Shown here: one piece after another, positions 20,389 through 32,306 of the stretch | Layout of the letters: each line of letters starts with the position of its first letter | How positions within the stretch are numbered: position 1 is the stretch's first letter | Assembly (NCBI GenBank): GCA_022376515.1 | Contig: WTXI01000021.1 | Location: 372,001 to 436,000, forward strand | Length of the DNA: 64,000 bases | Direction: 5' to 3' | DNA from: Lactifluus volemus | Lineage: Eukaryota > Basidiomycota > Agaricomycetes > Russulales > Russulaceae | Notes under the pieces: generated by a model | Database searches by the model: none | Told to the model about the DNA's origin: nothing | The model's input: the letters and a program-made list of their open reading frames with translations, nothing else | Program-made: the position numbers and the translations under genes

Positions 20389-21830
20389 ATCGTTGCTGTT
20401 AGATATTCTTTTCTGTTGCTTTTTCGAGTCTAGCTCAGAACACATTCACAGTAATACGAAACATTTGGATCTGTGTATCAGAACGGATCTCTAAGCGCCA
20501 ACTTTTCCCCACGACGTCCATAGCGTGACCCCTCCCCGATTGTGCAAGATGGGGACCCACCCTTAAAACCCGTACTGTCGTTATCATCATTGCTAACAGT
20601 TCGATACCGTTCAAGCCGTAAACGACGATGACTCGGCCTGGCTACTGAAAAAGAGCAGCTAGTAGAAATATGAACCGCATGCATGCAAAAGGTTTTGCTA
20701 GCAACGTTCAAGCAAGGGTGTTACGAAATCTATGGGTGTCGAACACGACATCTACTTAAGTCTGGTGCATCTTTTTGAGCCGACCGCGTCGCTAAGCCTA
20801 CGCTGATTACCGCACTGCGGCTCCTTACACCATCACCCAAAGATAAATCCTGGTACTTAAGGGTGAATTGTTCCTTTCACTGCAGGAGGTCCTTGCTAAA
20901 ATTATGTCATGATAACTCTACGCGATAGCCCTTATACGCGAGAGCCCGCTGCACGCTTGGTTGCATTCCACCTTGGTGATCCCACACGATAGGTGCGATG
21001 GATGACCACAATGGTGACGATCCCAGCTTTTCCCAAATGCGGCCGGCGCAACAGCCGGCAGACCAAGCATTATCCTTCAGTACACTTGCATACGATGTCC
21101 GTATCCGAGGAAGATAGGGAGGAAGAGAAGGTGAGTAGTAGTACCTAAGGCGGTGACAAGGAAAATCAAGGATATCGTCGTCCATTGGCTCCCATAAAGA
21201 CAACGTCATATAATGATGGATAAAACTCGGATACGTCGTGGTCAGCTAACCATGAACCTGAGTCATGATATACCATGCCATGCTCTCAGCACCTGGAATA
21301 GTAGCCGTCCGTTGTCGACATTGGCTGACGCAAGAGGAACCTTTGCTTCAGATTAGTAACGCGTAAGTGCCATCGTAGTGATGGAATCATACTGTAGTAT
21401 ATAGTCCACACTCAGGCGTACAAGGGGCATGAAACCTCAGTTGGTGACTGAGGACTTCGGTATAGATGCAGTATTGCCGTACTGAATCCGCGTACAATCG
21501 CGTACTAATATGATCATGTTTCACCAAGTACTCTGGACTTTCGTTTACTCTCACCCATCGCGTTCGGCGGGAGCCCGGGCCCGATCCGTTCCTATAGAGT
21601 CACACTCTCGGCACAGCTAGCTCTCCAGACAACAACACTGAGAGCGACAACAGATTCAGTTAAATAGTTCCCGTCGTTATCCTTCCGCGGCGTTGTTCGG
21701 CATCATTGTCAATAAAGTTTGAAGAGGGTTGCTCACTCCATGGCTGCAACCGCACTGCAACTACATGGCATCACGACGAATTCCAATTAACGCTCCATAT
21801 AACTGAGACCCACTTTTTACAACACTTTCA
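20389..21830. other. Spacer between F-box and NLR genes
   Basis: 20455-20540 repeats the 3' flank of the F-box gene at 11471 (cgaaac/atgttt, gtgacccctcccc). Beyond that, no gene, repeat or RNA was recognised; the ORF at 20907-21209 has no known family. Confidence 0.4.
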
Positions 21831-24800
21831 TTATCCACGCGAGAGACGCTGTACAATCTGGTCATATCCTCTCCGCGATGCCAGATTCGATGCAGTCAAA
21901 CCATTATGCTCCTGGCTATTCGCCATTGCGCAGTGCTTGAGAAGGAGCTCGACAAGTTCGAGATGTCCTCCAGTCGCCGCACAATGTAACGGAGTCCGGT
22001 TGTTCGAGTCCTGGGCATTCACGTTTACACGTTGCTCAAGAAGGAGCTCAGCAACTGTGAGATGACCTTCTCGCGACGACCCGTTATGGTCCTGAATTTT
22101 CGTGGTAGCGCTACGGCTGAGAAGGATCTCAGCAACTTCGAGATGTCCTGCTGCTGACGCCAGATGCAATGGGGTCTGTTTGGTACGGTCCCGGGCATTC
22201 GCATCTGCATGCCGCTTGAGGAGAAGTTGAGCGAATTCCACATGTCCTTCGTCAGACGCCCGATGCAATGGCGTCCGCTTGTTCCTATCCCGGGCATTTA
22301 CATCTGCGCCACGTTCGAGAAGGAGCTGAGCAACTTTGACATGTCCTTCTTGCGATGCCATCTGCAGTGGTGTCTGGCCACTGTTGTCTACGGCGTTCAC
22401 TTTTGCGCCGCGCTCCAGAAGAAGCCGAGCAATTTCGACATGGCCCTTTCGCGATGCCAGATGTAACGAAGTCTTTCCCTTGTTGTCCAACGTCTTCGTA
22501 TCAGCGTGGCACTCAAGAAGGAGTTGAACAACGTCGAGACGTCCTTCGAGAGATGCCCAATGCAATAGGGTTTGCTTGCTCTTGTCCTGAACATTCGCAT
22601 CCACGCCACGATCGAGAAGGAGCCGAGCAACTTCTAGATGGCCTTCGTGTAATGCCAGATGCAAGGGACTCTGGCCGTCGCTGTCAAGAATTTTCGTTGT
22701 AGCGTGGTGCTCAAGAAGGAGTTGCGCAACTTCGAGACGGCCTTCGCGAGACGCCCAGTGCAACAGGGTTTGCTTGTTTTTGTCCTGAAAGTTTGCATCC
22801 GCGCCGTGTTCGAGAAGGAGCCGAGAAACGTCGAGGTGCCCTTCTTTTAATGCCAGATGTAAGGGAGCCTGGCCGTTGTTGTCCAGGGTTGTCGTATCAG
22901 TGTGGTGCTCAAGAAGGAGTTGGGCAACATCGAAACGTCCTTCGCGAGACGCCCAGTGCAACAGGGTTTGCTTGCTCTTGCCCTGAACATTTGCGTCCGC
23001 GCCATGTTCGAGAAGGAGCCGAGCAACGTCGAGGTGCCCTTCTCTTAATGCTAGATGTAAGGGAGCCTGGCCATTGTTGTCCAGAATTTTCGTTGTAGCG
23101 TGGTGCTCAAGAAGAAGTTGGGCAACGTCGAGGCGTCCTTCGTGAGACGCCCAATGCAACAGGGTTTGTTTGCCCTTATCCTGGGCATTCGCATCCGCGT
23201 CGTGGTCTAGAAGGAGCCTAACGATTTCGAGGTGTCCATCTTGCAATGCCAGACGTAATGGAGTCTGGCCGCTGCTGTCTACTGGATTCGCATCGGCACC
23301 ACGCTGAAGAAGGAGCTGGGCAACTTCGAGGCGCCCTTCTTGAGACGCCCAATGCAGTGGGGTCTGTTTGCTCTTGTCTCGGGAATTTGGATCTGCAAGT
23401 TCCTTCAGAAGGAGCTCAGCAACTTCAAGGTGTCCTTCTCGTAATGCCAGACGCAATGGGGTCTGGCCATTGTTGTCCATGGGATTCTCATCGGCGCCGA
23501 GGTTAAGAAGGAGCTGAACAACTTCGGAATGTCCTTCCTGACACGCCCAATGCAACGGAGTCTGCTTGCTCTTGTCCCGGATATTCAAATCGGCATCACG
23601 TTCGATAAGGAGCTGGGCAACTTCGAGATGTCCTCCTCGACATGCCAGAAGCAATGGGGTCTGGCTATTGTTGTCAAGGGTGTTTACATCAGCTCCGCAT
23701 TCAAGAAGGAGCCGAGCGACTTGGAGATGTCCTTTGTGAGATGCCCAGTGCATTGGAGTCTGCTTGCTCTTGTCCTGGGCATTCGCATCTCCACCATGTG
23801 CCAGCAAAAACCGTACGATCTCGACATGTCCATTTCAGACGCTACGATCAGTGGAGTCTCCTTGTGGGACGTTCCACGGGCATTGATGCTCTGCCAGGGT
23901 AATTTGGCCAGGAACTTTGTTAGGTCAAGGAGGTTATGCATGGCCGCATAATGTAGGGGAGTTCCCCCGGTTTGTAAAGGACTTTTGGAGTATGGGAGTC
24001 CTCCATCTGGGTCGTATAAGGAGATCCACATAGCGAAATGTGGCCCAGTTAAGTTAAGGAGGGGTTTAACGACGTCTTGAATATGTTGCGATACGTTATC
24101 GAACAAGGCATGGTCCAACCAATGTCTGGATGCGTAGGCAGCGAGAGGGAAGTCCCTGAGATCCTCAATGCTGACATCGCTACCCAGAGAGAGCAAGACA
24201 CTCAAACAAGCTCGTGCGATCGTCGTATGCGCGCGTGTCATATCAACGTGGAAAACGGAGTTTCTACCTCTTGCCTCACCCCGGCGGCTAGATGTCAAGA
24301 AATCCTTCACTAAGGGATGGGAAAATTGAACGACCCTCGAACCATCTGCTTCGGTAATGGTGAGTAAACTAGGGCATGTTGACAACAAAGCATCTTCTGG
24401 ATCCTCAGGGCGACAACTTTCATCGAAGAAGGGAAGGGATTCTGCGTCGAAATCAAACGCAAGAAACTCTGCAAGTTCTTCTACAAGAAGGGGGCGTGAA
24501 GACACCAGAACACATTGTAAGAGGAGGTGGGTATTTTCCCTCATGGGGTCGGGGATATCTTGTAGGGCGCGCTCATATGTCCAATCCAGCGTTGCAGGAA
24601 ATTCGTTTAGAGCACTAGAGATTCGTAACGGGTGGCAACCGCGGAGGCCATGCAACTGGCAAGCAACTAATCGGAACCTGTATTGTTGATATGAGCGGTC
24701 ATCGCCACACATCTCCAGCACTGAAGCCTTACATTCCGTCAGCTCTTTGAGAAAGCGACTCGATGACTTGATCCTTGTCCTTTACTCGCCATCTTCGCAT

Positions 24801-26550
24801 ACCCGGATCCGAGTTAACGAAGGATCTGACGTAGTCGATGATGTCCTGCATTTGTCCCGCTTCGTCGTGAAGGGAAATCGAGTGAGATGTTAATGGATGA
24901 AGGGTGGCTGTGATGTCGACTTCGGGACGGCTAGTGATACAGATATGGAGATTTGAAAGGGATAAACCACATAGTTCATCCACAAACACTAGGACCTCCT
25001 GACGCGAGTACAGCGCGTCAGAGAATTTCGGGCATTCATCGATCCCTTCGATAATAATATAGATCGGTAACGTTTCCGGGCACGTCAGCGTGTCCTTTAG
25101 ACACTGCGAAAGTGCAGCGTCACTGGGATACTGGGAACCATGGCAGTGTTCTGCATAGAAGTCGGAAAAAACCTTGCGGTAGGAATCGGACTGATGACAT
25201 AGTTGGAAGAGAAGAGAAGAGAGTAAACTGCGGAGGTCCTTTTTTTGTTGTCCCGGGAGTCAAAATAAAAGAAAGCGAGTGAAGCTAATCCAGCTTGATG
25301 CATGCAACTGATGTCCTCAATGATCGCGGAACTTGTCGATAAATGAGCTTCCGCAAAGGAAAAAAATTATGGTCAAGATAACATACGATAAGATGCTCTT
25401 CCCCGATCCCGCTATGAAGATAAGATCATCAATTTCTCACACTCGGCAGGAGGATGAAGGCGAGAGACAAACGTTTTCCCTGAATCCATAATAAGGAACC
25501 GGACGTTTTCCATTGCACGAAAACGTTGCTTTGGATGAACCATGCCGTGGTTCCGTTACAGCGAGTTTTGGAGAGAGTGCACTGAGTTTCCCACGGATCA
25601 GCCGGAGTCAACCAGTTTTCGACGTCTTGCTGCAACTGGTCACCTATGGAACAGCTTCCCAGGTCAAACGTCAAGTGACAGCACTACGAAAATCACTGAC
25701 GTTTTGATTTTCTCATGTCCATCGCAATTTGTTGCCCGATTACTAGCATTTGATCAGATGATCTAGCGCCACCATCTCACTCAAACTCACCTAGAGTCTC
25801 CAGGATATGATCATTAGACGCTTTGCAATCTAATGCGAAGAACGTCAGGGGGGGGAGTGCAAGCGACAGAGCTAATATCAAGGGATTTGCTTACCATCCA
25901 TAAGAAGCTTTACATTTTCGACGATTCCGTAGACGATTTGAAGGGTCTGCACTGCGGTCCATCGTGCTTCGTTCTGGGTAACTCTATCCAGCCTCTGCAG
26001 TACCGCCTCGATCTCATTCTTGCCTAGAAAGTTATGTCCGATTTTCTCTGCCTCGCGTTTTAGTCAAGTGATGTATCAGAGTGAGAGAGAGGGAGGGACT
26101 CACGGAGCGGTCCCTGCCTCATTTGTTTGGCTGCCAGAGCGAGAGTGAAGAGCACCTCGACCATTATATTCACCACTATCTCTGTCATGGCTTCTGTAAG
26201 GGGTATTTGTGTATAGACATCAAGGCGGCGGAGGAAGATTGTGAGGGACTCGAACAGGTTGCCGAGCCCGTCGAAACTCGCACTGGCAGCCTGACAGACT
26301 TTGGATGTCAGTAAAAGATGGATTTCGTACGATGAAGTGATATCACGACCTTGCCCTCGCTTCCTCGAAATTCACGGAAGCCCCGCGCTTGACCTTGCAG
26401 AAGGGCTATGAGGGACTCAAATGAGTCACATGTCTGGAGTTGGACGGCGAGTGGATGTTCGGCATAGTTTGTTCCCGTCCGGTCTCCGTATTCCTTGCAG
26501 GCAGCTTGAAAAAGGGTTTGAAAACTAGAAAACTCAGAAGGTGTGCTCAT
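21831..26550 (-). CDS. Goodbye-NACHT-ankyrin NLR-like gene with frameshifts (probable pseudogene)
   Basis: STAND NTPase of the fungal NLR type. ATG at 26550 (MSTPSEFSSFQTLF) opens a Goodbye-type N-terminal domain (HPLAVQLQTCDSFESLIALL ... FESLTIFLRRLDVYTQIPLT ... MTEIVVNIMVEVL). Next comes QQDVENWLTP ... GSLLWIQGK, the Walker A GKPGSGKS completed by a 25-nt microexon, YIIIEGIDECP, LHICITSRPEVD, a winged-helix-like region and about 20 ankyrin repeats to the stop at 21831. Damage: a run of seven A (minus strand; plus T 25240-25246) shifts the frame before KDLRSLLSSLL; a base is missing near 23833 between IVASE and GHVEIVRFLL; and about 35 residues of the Goodbye domain seem absent after FRGSEGKV. 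If the single-base breaks are sequencing errors the gene could be intact apart from that deletion. Confidence 0.8.
21860..23820 (-). repeat. Ankyrin repeat array with 66-residue dimeric period
   Basis: About 20 consecutive 33-residue repeats. Odd repeats read DKSKQTLLHWAS.EGRLDVAQLLLEH, even repeats DNNGQAPLHLAL.EGHLDVARLLLEHG, so the real unit is a 198-bp dimer, best preserved between 22500 and 23500. One repeat near 22070-22100 (IQDHNGSSREGHL) has lost about six residues in frame. Such regularity points to recent unequal exchange. Confidence 0.85.
25387..25411 (-). other. 25-nt Walker A microexon of the NLR gene
   Basis: cgggatcggggaagagcatc... between CATAG and GTATGT; it completes GKPGSGKSIL. 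Same length and phase as the exon at 67-91 of the other NLR. Confidence 0.75.
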
Positions 26551-28698
26551 ATCAAGTGGTCGACGGAAACCCGTGTTCAAGGCGCGGCCGCAAACGACTT
26601 GCCAAGACACGTGGGCTGGGCGCGGGGCGCCGAGGACAGAGTGCCGACTCGGAACCAATATCCCGCCGCTTACTCTTTTACACGAACGGTCTCAAAACCC
26701 TGATCCGAGCACGATGGCACTCCCATGATTTACTTGATCCCCGGCCCCGTAGTGGTAGTTTGGAATTGGTCATGTATTGGACAAAGGTACTGTATATTCC
26801 ACCTCTTTAAACCCGCCGGATAATCGTCACTGGCAGGGGTGATGTTTTCGTGTCTAGAGTTCCTCGACAAACATTGGCGTAGCGTAACCAGATGTTACCC
26901 TACGTTATGTTTGTAGAGGAACTTTCATTTTGAACCACCACTTTTAGGGACAATACGGTCTTTTCCTTATCCGATTTTCGCAACACGTCTCTCCGTCGCA
27001 TTTCTCAACGCCTCGACCCGGAGTGGCCGCACCCTCTCAGAATTTCGCTTTGCGTATTGGGACTCTGGAATGTTGCCAGATCTAGCAGATCGATTGCGAG
27101 ATTTCGGAAGAGTTAACTAGTCTGGTGAGTCACCTCATGACACATTTTTGCTCTAATTGGACGCGCGGGGAGATCATATGGGACGCCAATTGTGCCCATA
27201 ATTTGCGGTTGCTTAGCCCCAATGACGTAGCGATCTTTGCCTACCACTTTCATCCCGTGATGTATCGCGGGCAACTTTGTATGCCCAAGGGTCGCCTTTT
27301 CTGTTCCAGCTATGATGGTTCCCAAGGCCAGCCCAACATTCTAAAAGCATATGTAGTGCGTAGGAATTTGTTGTTAACGGGATCCTGTAATCATCTCCGT
27401 GGGCTACATCGATCTTGTAGTCGTCTGCATTCGTCACGAGCAGCGAATCTCTATCATCTTCCTAACCATGCGGTTGGGTGTTCCACGTGGCACATACCGA
27501 AACTCCGAGCTCGCATGCATACCAAGGAAGGGCAACAAAATCAGATTTTGGCCGACGGCGAGGATACGGAAAAGAATGGACCCAGAAGTACCTCCGACGA
27601 AGGAGTCCTCAGTCACAACGGGCAGCTGTACACCATCCGCCTCTCTTTCTCTGCATGAACTGCGGTGTTGCCGACGTCAGGTTTTCGGGGAAGCAATATG
27701 ACGACATTTTAATTTTATTTAAAGTTAGGCGACTTGCCCCTCCCCTAAGCTACGTAGACAGATTATTGAATTGATCGATGGGGCACCCTCATAAAAAACA
27801 AGTTGACTAATGAATAACTCGGCGGGACTTGGAACAAAACCCTGAAGCGCTCTCAGTTGAAGGAGGCTCCTTGATCCGAGTTTGCAAACTCGGCAGTTGG
27901 CGTCCTATTACTACGTGCTTTGAGCGAATCGAGCGAATAGTGTTATTATAACTCGTTGCACTTGGCAACCGCTTGAGCTTTGGGCCTTGGCTTGTGGTCG
28001 CTTTGACCACGTATATGGGGGTGTTTAGTTGTCCGGGCGCTCCGACTATTTCACACCCTTCTGGGTCAGTGATGTGATGACTCGGAAGACAATACAGTAT
28101 ACGGTATACGGTATACATGCCGATCCCCGGTCCCACATGAGTAGGTACTGTAGTAACATTTCCATTGAATAACGAGGTAGGTGAGGGACAAAGTTGCACG
28201 CGAATGCGCAGTACGTATCCATCAAGTGCTTTTTTTTGGACGACTACAGCTGTAGCAGATCGTGGAAGGTGGAAAGTGAGGGGAAAAAGCAGTCACATGA
28301 TAGGTGCCGTTTCCATGAGGCCAAGGAGATAAGCAAATTAATTGTGATTGCGTGGCAACAACGAGCAGTGTAAAGAGATATAAAAGACGTTCCTCCCCGA
28401 TGATGTAGGTATGATGTATATTATACAAATGTGTTTTCAAAAAGCTCTAAGTGTTCGGTACGAGATGCATTTCTAGATCGTCAACGAATCAACCAGGATC
28501 TAAGGGGCACAACCCTTTTTTCCTTCAGTCTAGATCAAGACCAGCTAGGCAAGCGGAGAATGAGAGAAGCACCTGACTGTCACACACGCACACACCCCAA
28601 AATTAGCAAACGAGAAAAAAACACAGGATCAAAAAAAAAGAGGGGCTCACCATCAAAATTCGCATTTCCACAGACACAAATAGACAAAACAAAATTTT
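26551..28698. other. 2.1 kb without a recognised gene
   Basis: Several medium ORFs overlap on both strands at 27113-27774 (177 codons plus, 74 and 70 minus), but none shows a family I recognise and no consistent splice model emerged. A short tandem of tatacgg is at 28095-28115. The A-rich stretch before 28690 is probably the 3' flank of the phosphatase gene. Confidence 0.4.
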
Positions 28699-29178
28699 CT
28701 AGATGGGCGCCACCAGTGGGCCCTTCCGCTCAAATTTGAGCACAAAGTCGCATTGACCGCCCGTTTCGGGGCTCTGAGGGAACCTGCAGCACTTTTCGAC
28801 CGACTTCCATTCTTCGGCTATGAACCGCAACGCGGCCGCTCCATCCTCGACCGCGCCTGATTCGACGAGCCAACAGCCGACGACGAGACCGGTGCGACCG
28901 ATACCTCCACGACAGTGCACGGCGCTGATACGTCCGCGACGTTCATTATCTCGTAACACGTTGAGAATCTGGCGAACGTAACCGACCGAACGTGGGAGGC
29001 TACGGTCTGGTATCGGGAAGGAATGATATTCAATCTCGGAGACGTCGATTCCGCCTACGCGCGATATATGGTCGGCGAGGTGAGGAGCGTAAGGGGATAG
29101 TTCGCCCGTCTCGGTCAGGTCGATGAACGTCCGTACGCCCGCACGAAGGAGGAGGTCGATCTTTTGCGAACGGTTCAT
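28699..29178 (-). CDS. Protein tyrosine/dual-specificity phosphatase-like protein
   Basis: Cysteine phosphatase with active-site loop HCRGGIGRTG (C-x5-R) about two-thirds along the ORF, preceded by VRTFIDLTETGELSPYAP and YHSFPIPDRSLP (Asp of a possible general-acid loop) and followed by a WPD-less C-terminal helix (ALRFIAEEW). 159 codons from the ATG at 29178. The frame continues upstream without ATG and reads NSYWATPLLVACEYPWTPTR, which looks like real protein, so the true start is probably in an exon near 29250-29350 that I could not place (an ATG at about 29343 is in another frame). It would remove phosphate from tyrosine or mixed substrates; the target is unknown. The C-terminus ends VLKFERKGPLVAPI at the stop near 28699. 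Confidence 0.75.
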   Translation of the reverse strand: MNRSQKIDLLLRAGVRTFIDLTETGELSPYAPHLADHISRVGGIDVSEIEYHSFPIPDRSLPRSVGYVRQILNVLRDNERRGRISAVHCRGGIGRTGLVVGCWLVESGAVEDGAAALRFIAEEWKSVEKCCRFPQSPETGGQCDFVLKFERKGPLVAPI

Positions 29179-29308
29179 ACGCGTTGGCGTCCAGGGGTAT
29201 TCGCATGCTACTAGGAGTGGAGTGGCCCAGTACGAGTTTGGGAAGGTCGAGGAATGAGGAGGTGTGTGCCCGGAGGGTTCGAAAAGGACAAGGAGGAGGA
29301 AGGGGGGA

Positions 29309-31063
29309 TGTGAGAATAGGAGGACTCGTTTGAGCGAGACATTGATTATGGGCCGTTGCAGGTAGGGTTTCTAGCCGAGTGAGATTGGGGGTTGGAGAAC
29401 GGGATTAACAAGTTGGGTTTATGTACCTTCGCGGGGTGAAGGAAAATAAATTGAAGGTGGTGAGGGGCAGAGACTAAAAAGCGAGGTGGCAGTACCGACT
29501 ATTAAGCTCAGGTGGCGAGCGCCTAGCAACCACCGATATGCCCACCCGATTTGAATTAGCACTGCCAGACCTGGCTTATATGGCCTTGTGACCGCACACA
29601 ATGATGCACATACTCGCGACAAGAGCAAGGCATCCCCATATCTGCTGTACAGCCTGAGGGGCAGTACAACCCTCATAACTGATTTACTGACCATCCTCCC
29701 TCAGCTCCCGATACGTTCAACTGGGGAAATGACTCGTATTGACTTTAGCGTTTCTTATGAGAGTTGGTTCGAAAATCGGGGCTTCCGGAAACAATGCTGT
29801 TTGGAAAAAGTTAAAGTTCTCGGGGGGATTCCAAATCCAACCTGTAAATCGAAAACGCCGACTGGGCATTAAACAACACAATGGAACGCAAACTCAAGTT
29901 CCGCCGACTAGTAAGTGAGCTTTTGCATACACATTATTGATATTACAGCAACCCACACGCGGCTAGAATTACCGAACGCTTTTTTGATGTAGCCCAGGGG
30001 TTTATCACTCGGTCATGTGAAAAAAATGGGGAAGTTACGATGATGACGGCAAGCTGCGGTCCGTGGGCATTGTGCCAGCGTGGCAGCACATACTTGGCGC
30101 GGATTTGTTCGGGTGGCGACGGAGGGGGGAAGTTAATATGTGGTGGGGCTACGGTGGCTTGCATGGCTATATACTGTGCTGCCAAGAATCACACTAACTT
30201 GGTACAGTAGTACATTCATACTGTACAGTTCATAAGAATGTGGCTGGTGTCTGAAAGAGGCTTAGCAAGATCTCGTACAGTACTGTATGGCATCATTACA
30301 GTATCACTCGAGAAAATGTGAAATAAACGCGCGTGGATCAAAGGTTGGAAGGAACGTGGACATCCCAGAGGGAGTAGGCGTGGTCCGAGTCCCCCAACTC
30401 CGTTGGGGCGTGTGAAATCTCCGTTTAGGCGTTTCTTCGGACGAATGTCGACGACGTCCTTCTCCATCAGATGGCTGTGTGGGGCCCTATGCCACATCGT
30501 CCTTGTGTTTAGCCGAGTTCCTAGAAGGAGACAAACATAAAGATGGAAAAAACGGGGGCGCACTTCTTCCCCTTGTGGGTTTCAAGTTTCTCCGCAAAAG
30601 TAAAAAACGACAAATTTGTCGTACAAGAAAAGGAGAAGAGGGTTTTTCTTTGTCGGCCGAAGCACCCTCGTGACCCCACCACTGGAAGCGAAAGTGATTT
30701 TCAAAATAACGGTGATTTAATCAGATTGTCGTCTCCGCCCCCCTCGTGTTATCGATCGCGTTGATTAACCGTCAAGGGGATAGAAGCAAGAGGAAATGTT
30801 GCCTGAACCATGATAGTGCAGCTTGGTTGTGGTGTTGAGTTTTTGCGGTTACAGCTCTGAGGTCAAATGAACACTGCCCCGGCCCGAAGTAGTCAGACGA
30901 CCTGAGCTCATCCACAATACGAACACAGTAAACTCCTAAGCAGTACCAGAGATATTACGGTACCATAACGGTTTCCCGATGAACGGTACTGATCATTACA
31001 CAGGGTATAGTACATATTTGTCAAGTTCGACAGCAGTCCAAACAAAAAACCAATGAAAAATTA
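29309..31063. other. Spacer without recognised gene
   Basis: Promoter side of the phosphatase gene and about 1.4 kb of further DNA. Small ORFs only. Several tactgtac / gtacagta words cluster at 30200-30300. Nothing else recognised. Confidence 0.4.
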
Positions 31064-32306
31064 CTACTTCTGTCCCAGAACACCGAAGAATACGTCGGCA
31101 TGAATCCTAAGCTCGTCATCGTCTCTATCACACCGCATGGTGAAGGGACCCATGGATACATCTGGCGCATCCCATCGTTCGATGTCCTCAGGGGACAAGT
31201 CAAGGTACGGGTACCTGTCCAAAAGTATGAGGAGAAGAGTGCGAGAGACACCTGGGGGAGGACGGACCTATGGTCATCTAGGAATCCGCGGTGTGGGGCG
31301 TTACACATTATGTCCGTGAACGATCTACTCGATGTCCGATAGTCGTCTAGCAAGGTCTGGTAATGTGACAACACGGTGCGCATGTTAGCCAGGCTTCGCG
31401 GCAGTCTGCGTTGCGTGGGAATTACGTGCACGGATCATTTGTCAGAACTGTAGTTCACGTGTGGGGGGGAGGTTTACGCACAGATCACCGAGCAACCGAT
31501 TGACGTCGAGCAGCGTACAACCGTCAGGATTGCGTACGCTAGCTATGGCGCACTCGGAATCAGGGTGCAAAATAGTGATCGCATGCACCGGGGGGGACGT
31601 CACGAAAGCGCATGCGGCACTCGCGTGCCTACAGAGAGGCGCATATAGCTTCCGCAGGCAGTCCGGGTGTGTAGGAAGGAGCGTATGCAGCGCGTTTGTA
31701 GGGTCGAACTCGGCGCCAGCCGAAAAGTGTAGATAATAAAAAAGTGGGTGAAAGGCGAGCGATATCGGCTGCCGCGGCACGTCATCTGGATGAATGTTCC
31801 CACGTGAGCGAAAATGAATCGCGTGACATTTAGCTATGGGAAAAAGGATTGACGCTGGGAGGGAAAAAACCCTAGGTAGGGCCAGCGAGGGGGAAACGAA
31901 CAACGGACGTAAAAATAAAATACATACCGGGCCAGCAGCTGGCGTTCCTGCAACTGCGGATCTCACAAGTGCGCTTATGTGAGGTCACGAGGTGCGCAAT
32001 CTGCTTCCAGGTGAGGACCTCCGAGGGAGGCGGGTTATGAGGAGCAGAGCCCGGAAGTGCTTGTGGATACTCGCGTCGCATGGGTCTACCGCAGCCAGCC
32101 AAGAGACAGGCGCGCTTCCAAAACGAAATTTCGCATTCGCCGTTGGAGAAGGTGTAGAGGTCACGCAGGCCGCGGCAGGTCTGGGAAAAGGAGAGGTGAG
32201 CGAGAAGGCCGAGAGCCGGATCGGTGGTCGTGAAGGGAGCGATCGATATGACATCGCGGATGGTGAGCAGGACGTCAATCGGAAGAGAGAGTAGGGTGGT
32301 AGACAT
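31064..32306 (-). CDS. F-box domain protein of a second type, with one-base frameshift
   Basis: Three exons: 31928-32306, 31482-31833 and 31064-31405 (introns 94 and 76 nt). Exon 1 holds an F-box-like start (LSLPIDVLLTIRDVI ... CRGLRDLY ... FWKRACLLAGCGRP ... LTWKQIAHLV). Exon 2 continues CHAIHFRSRGNIHPDD to LLDVNRLLGDL, and exon 3 reads LPRSLANMRTVLSHYQTLLDDY ... FTDIMCNAPHRGFLDDHRSV, and finally YPYLDLSPEDIERWDAPDVS ... IHADVFFGVLGQK. Between FLDDHRSVLP and SRTLLLILLDRY one C is missing from a C run (plus G run at 31254-31258), so the total (1073 nt) is one short of a multiple of three; intact length would be about 357 residues. It is unrelated in sequence to the tandem F-box array. Function unknown; possibly a ubiquitin-ligase adaptor. 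Confidence 0.7.

Noticed and set aside
22500..23500. CRISPR-like array (regular 198-bp spacing)
   Set aside because: The periodicity is coding (ankyrin repeats) in a eukaryotic gene; no spacer/repeat structure.
22164..23951. Plus-strand ORFs over the ankyrin region
   Set aside because: Mirror frames of the ankyrin repeats; their apparent repeats only reflect the opposite strand.
27113..27774. Cluster of overlapping ORFs that might be an intron-rich gene
   Set aside because: Tried both strands; no set of exons gave a recognisable protein, so not reported as a gene.
29250..29345. Upstream first exon of the phosphatase gene starting at the ATG near 29343 (MSRSNESSYSHIPP)
   Set aside because: It is out of frame with the phosphatase domain and I found no convincing intron to join them; mentioned only as a possibility.
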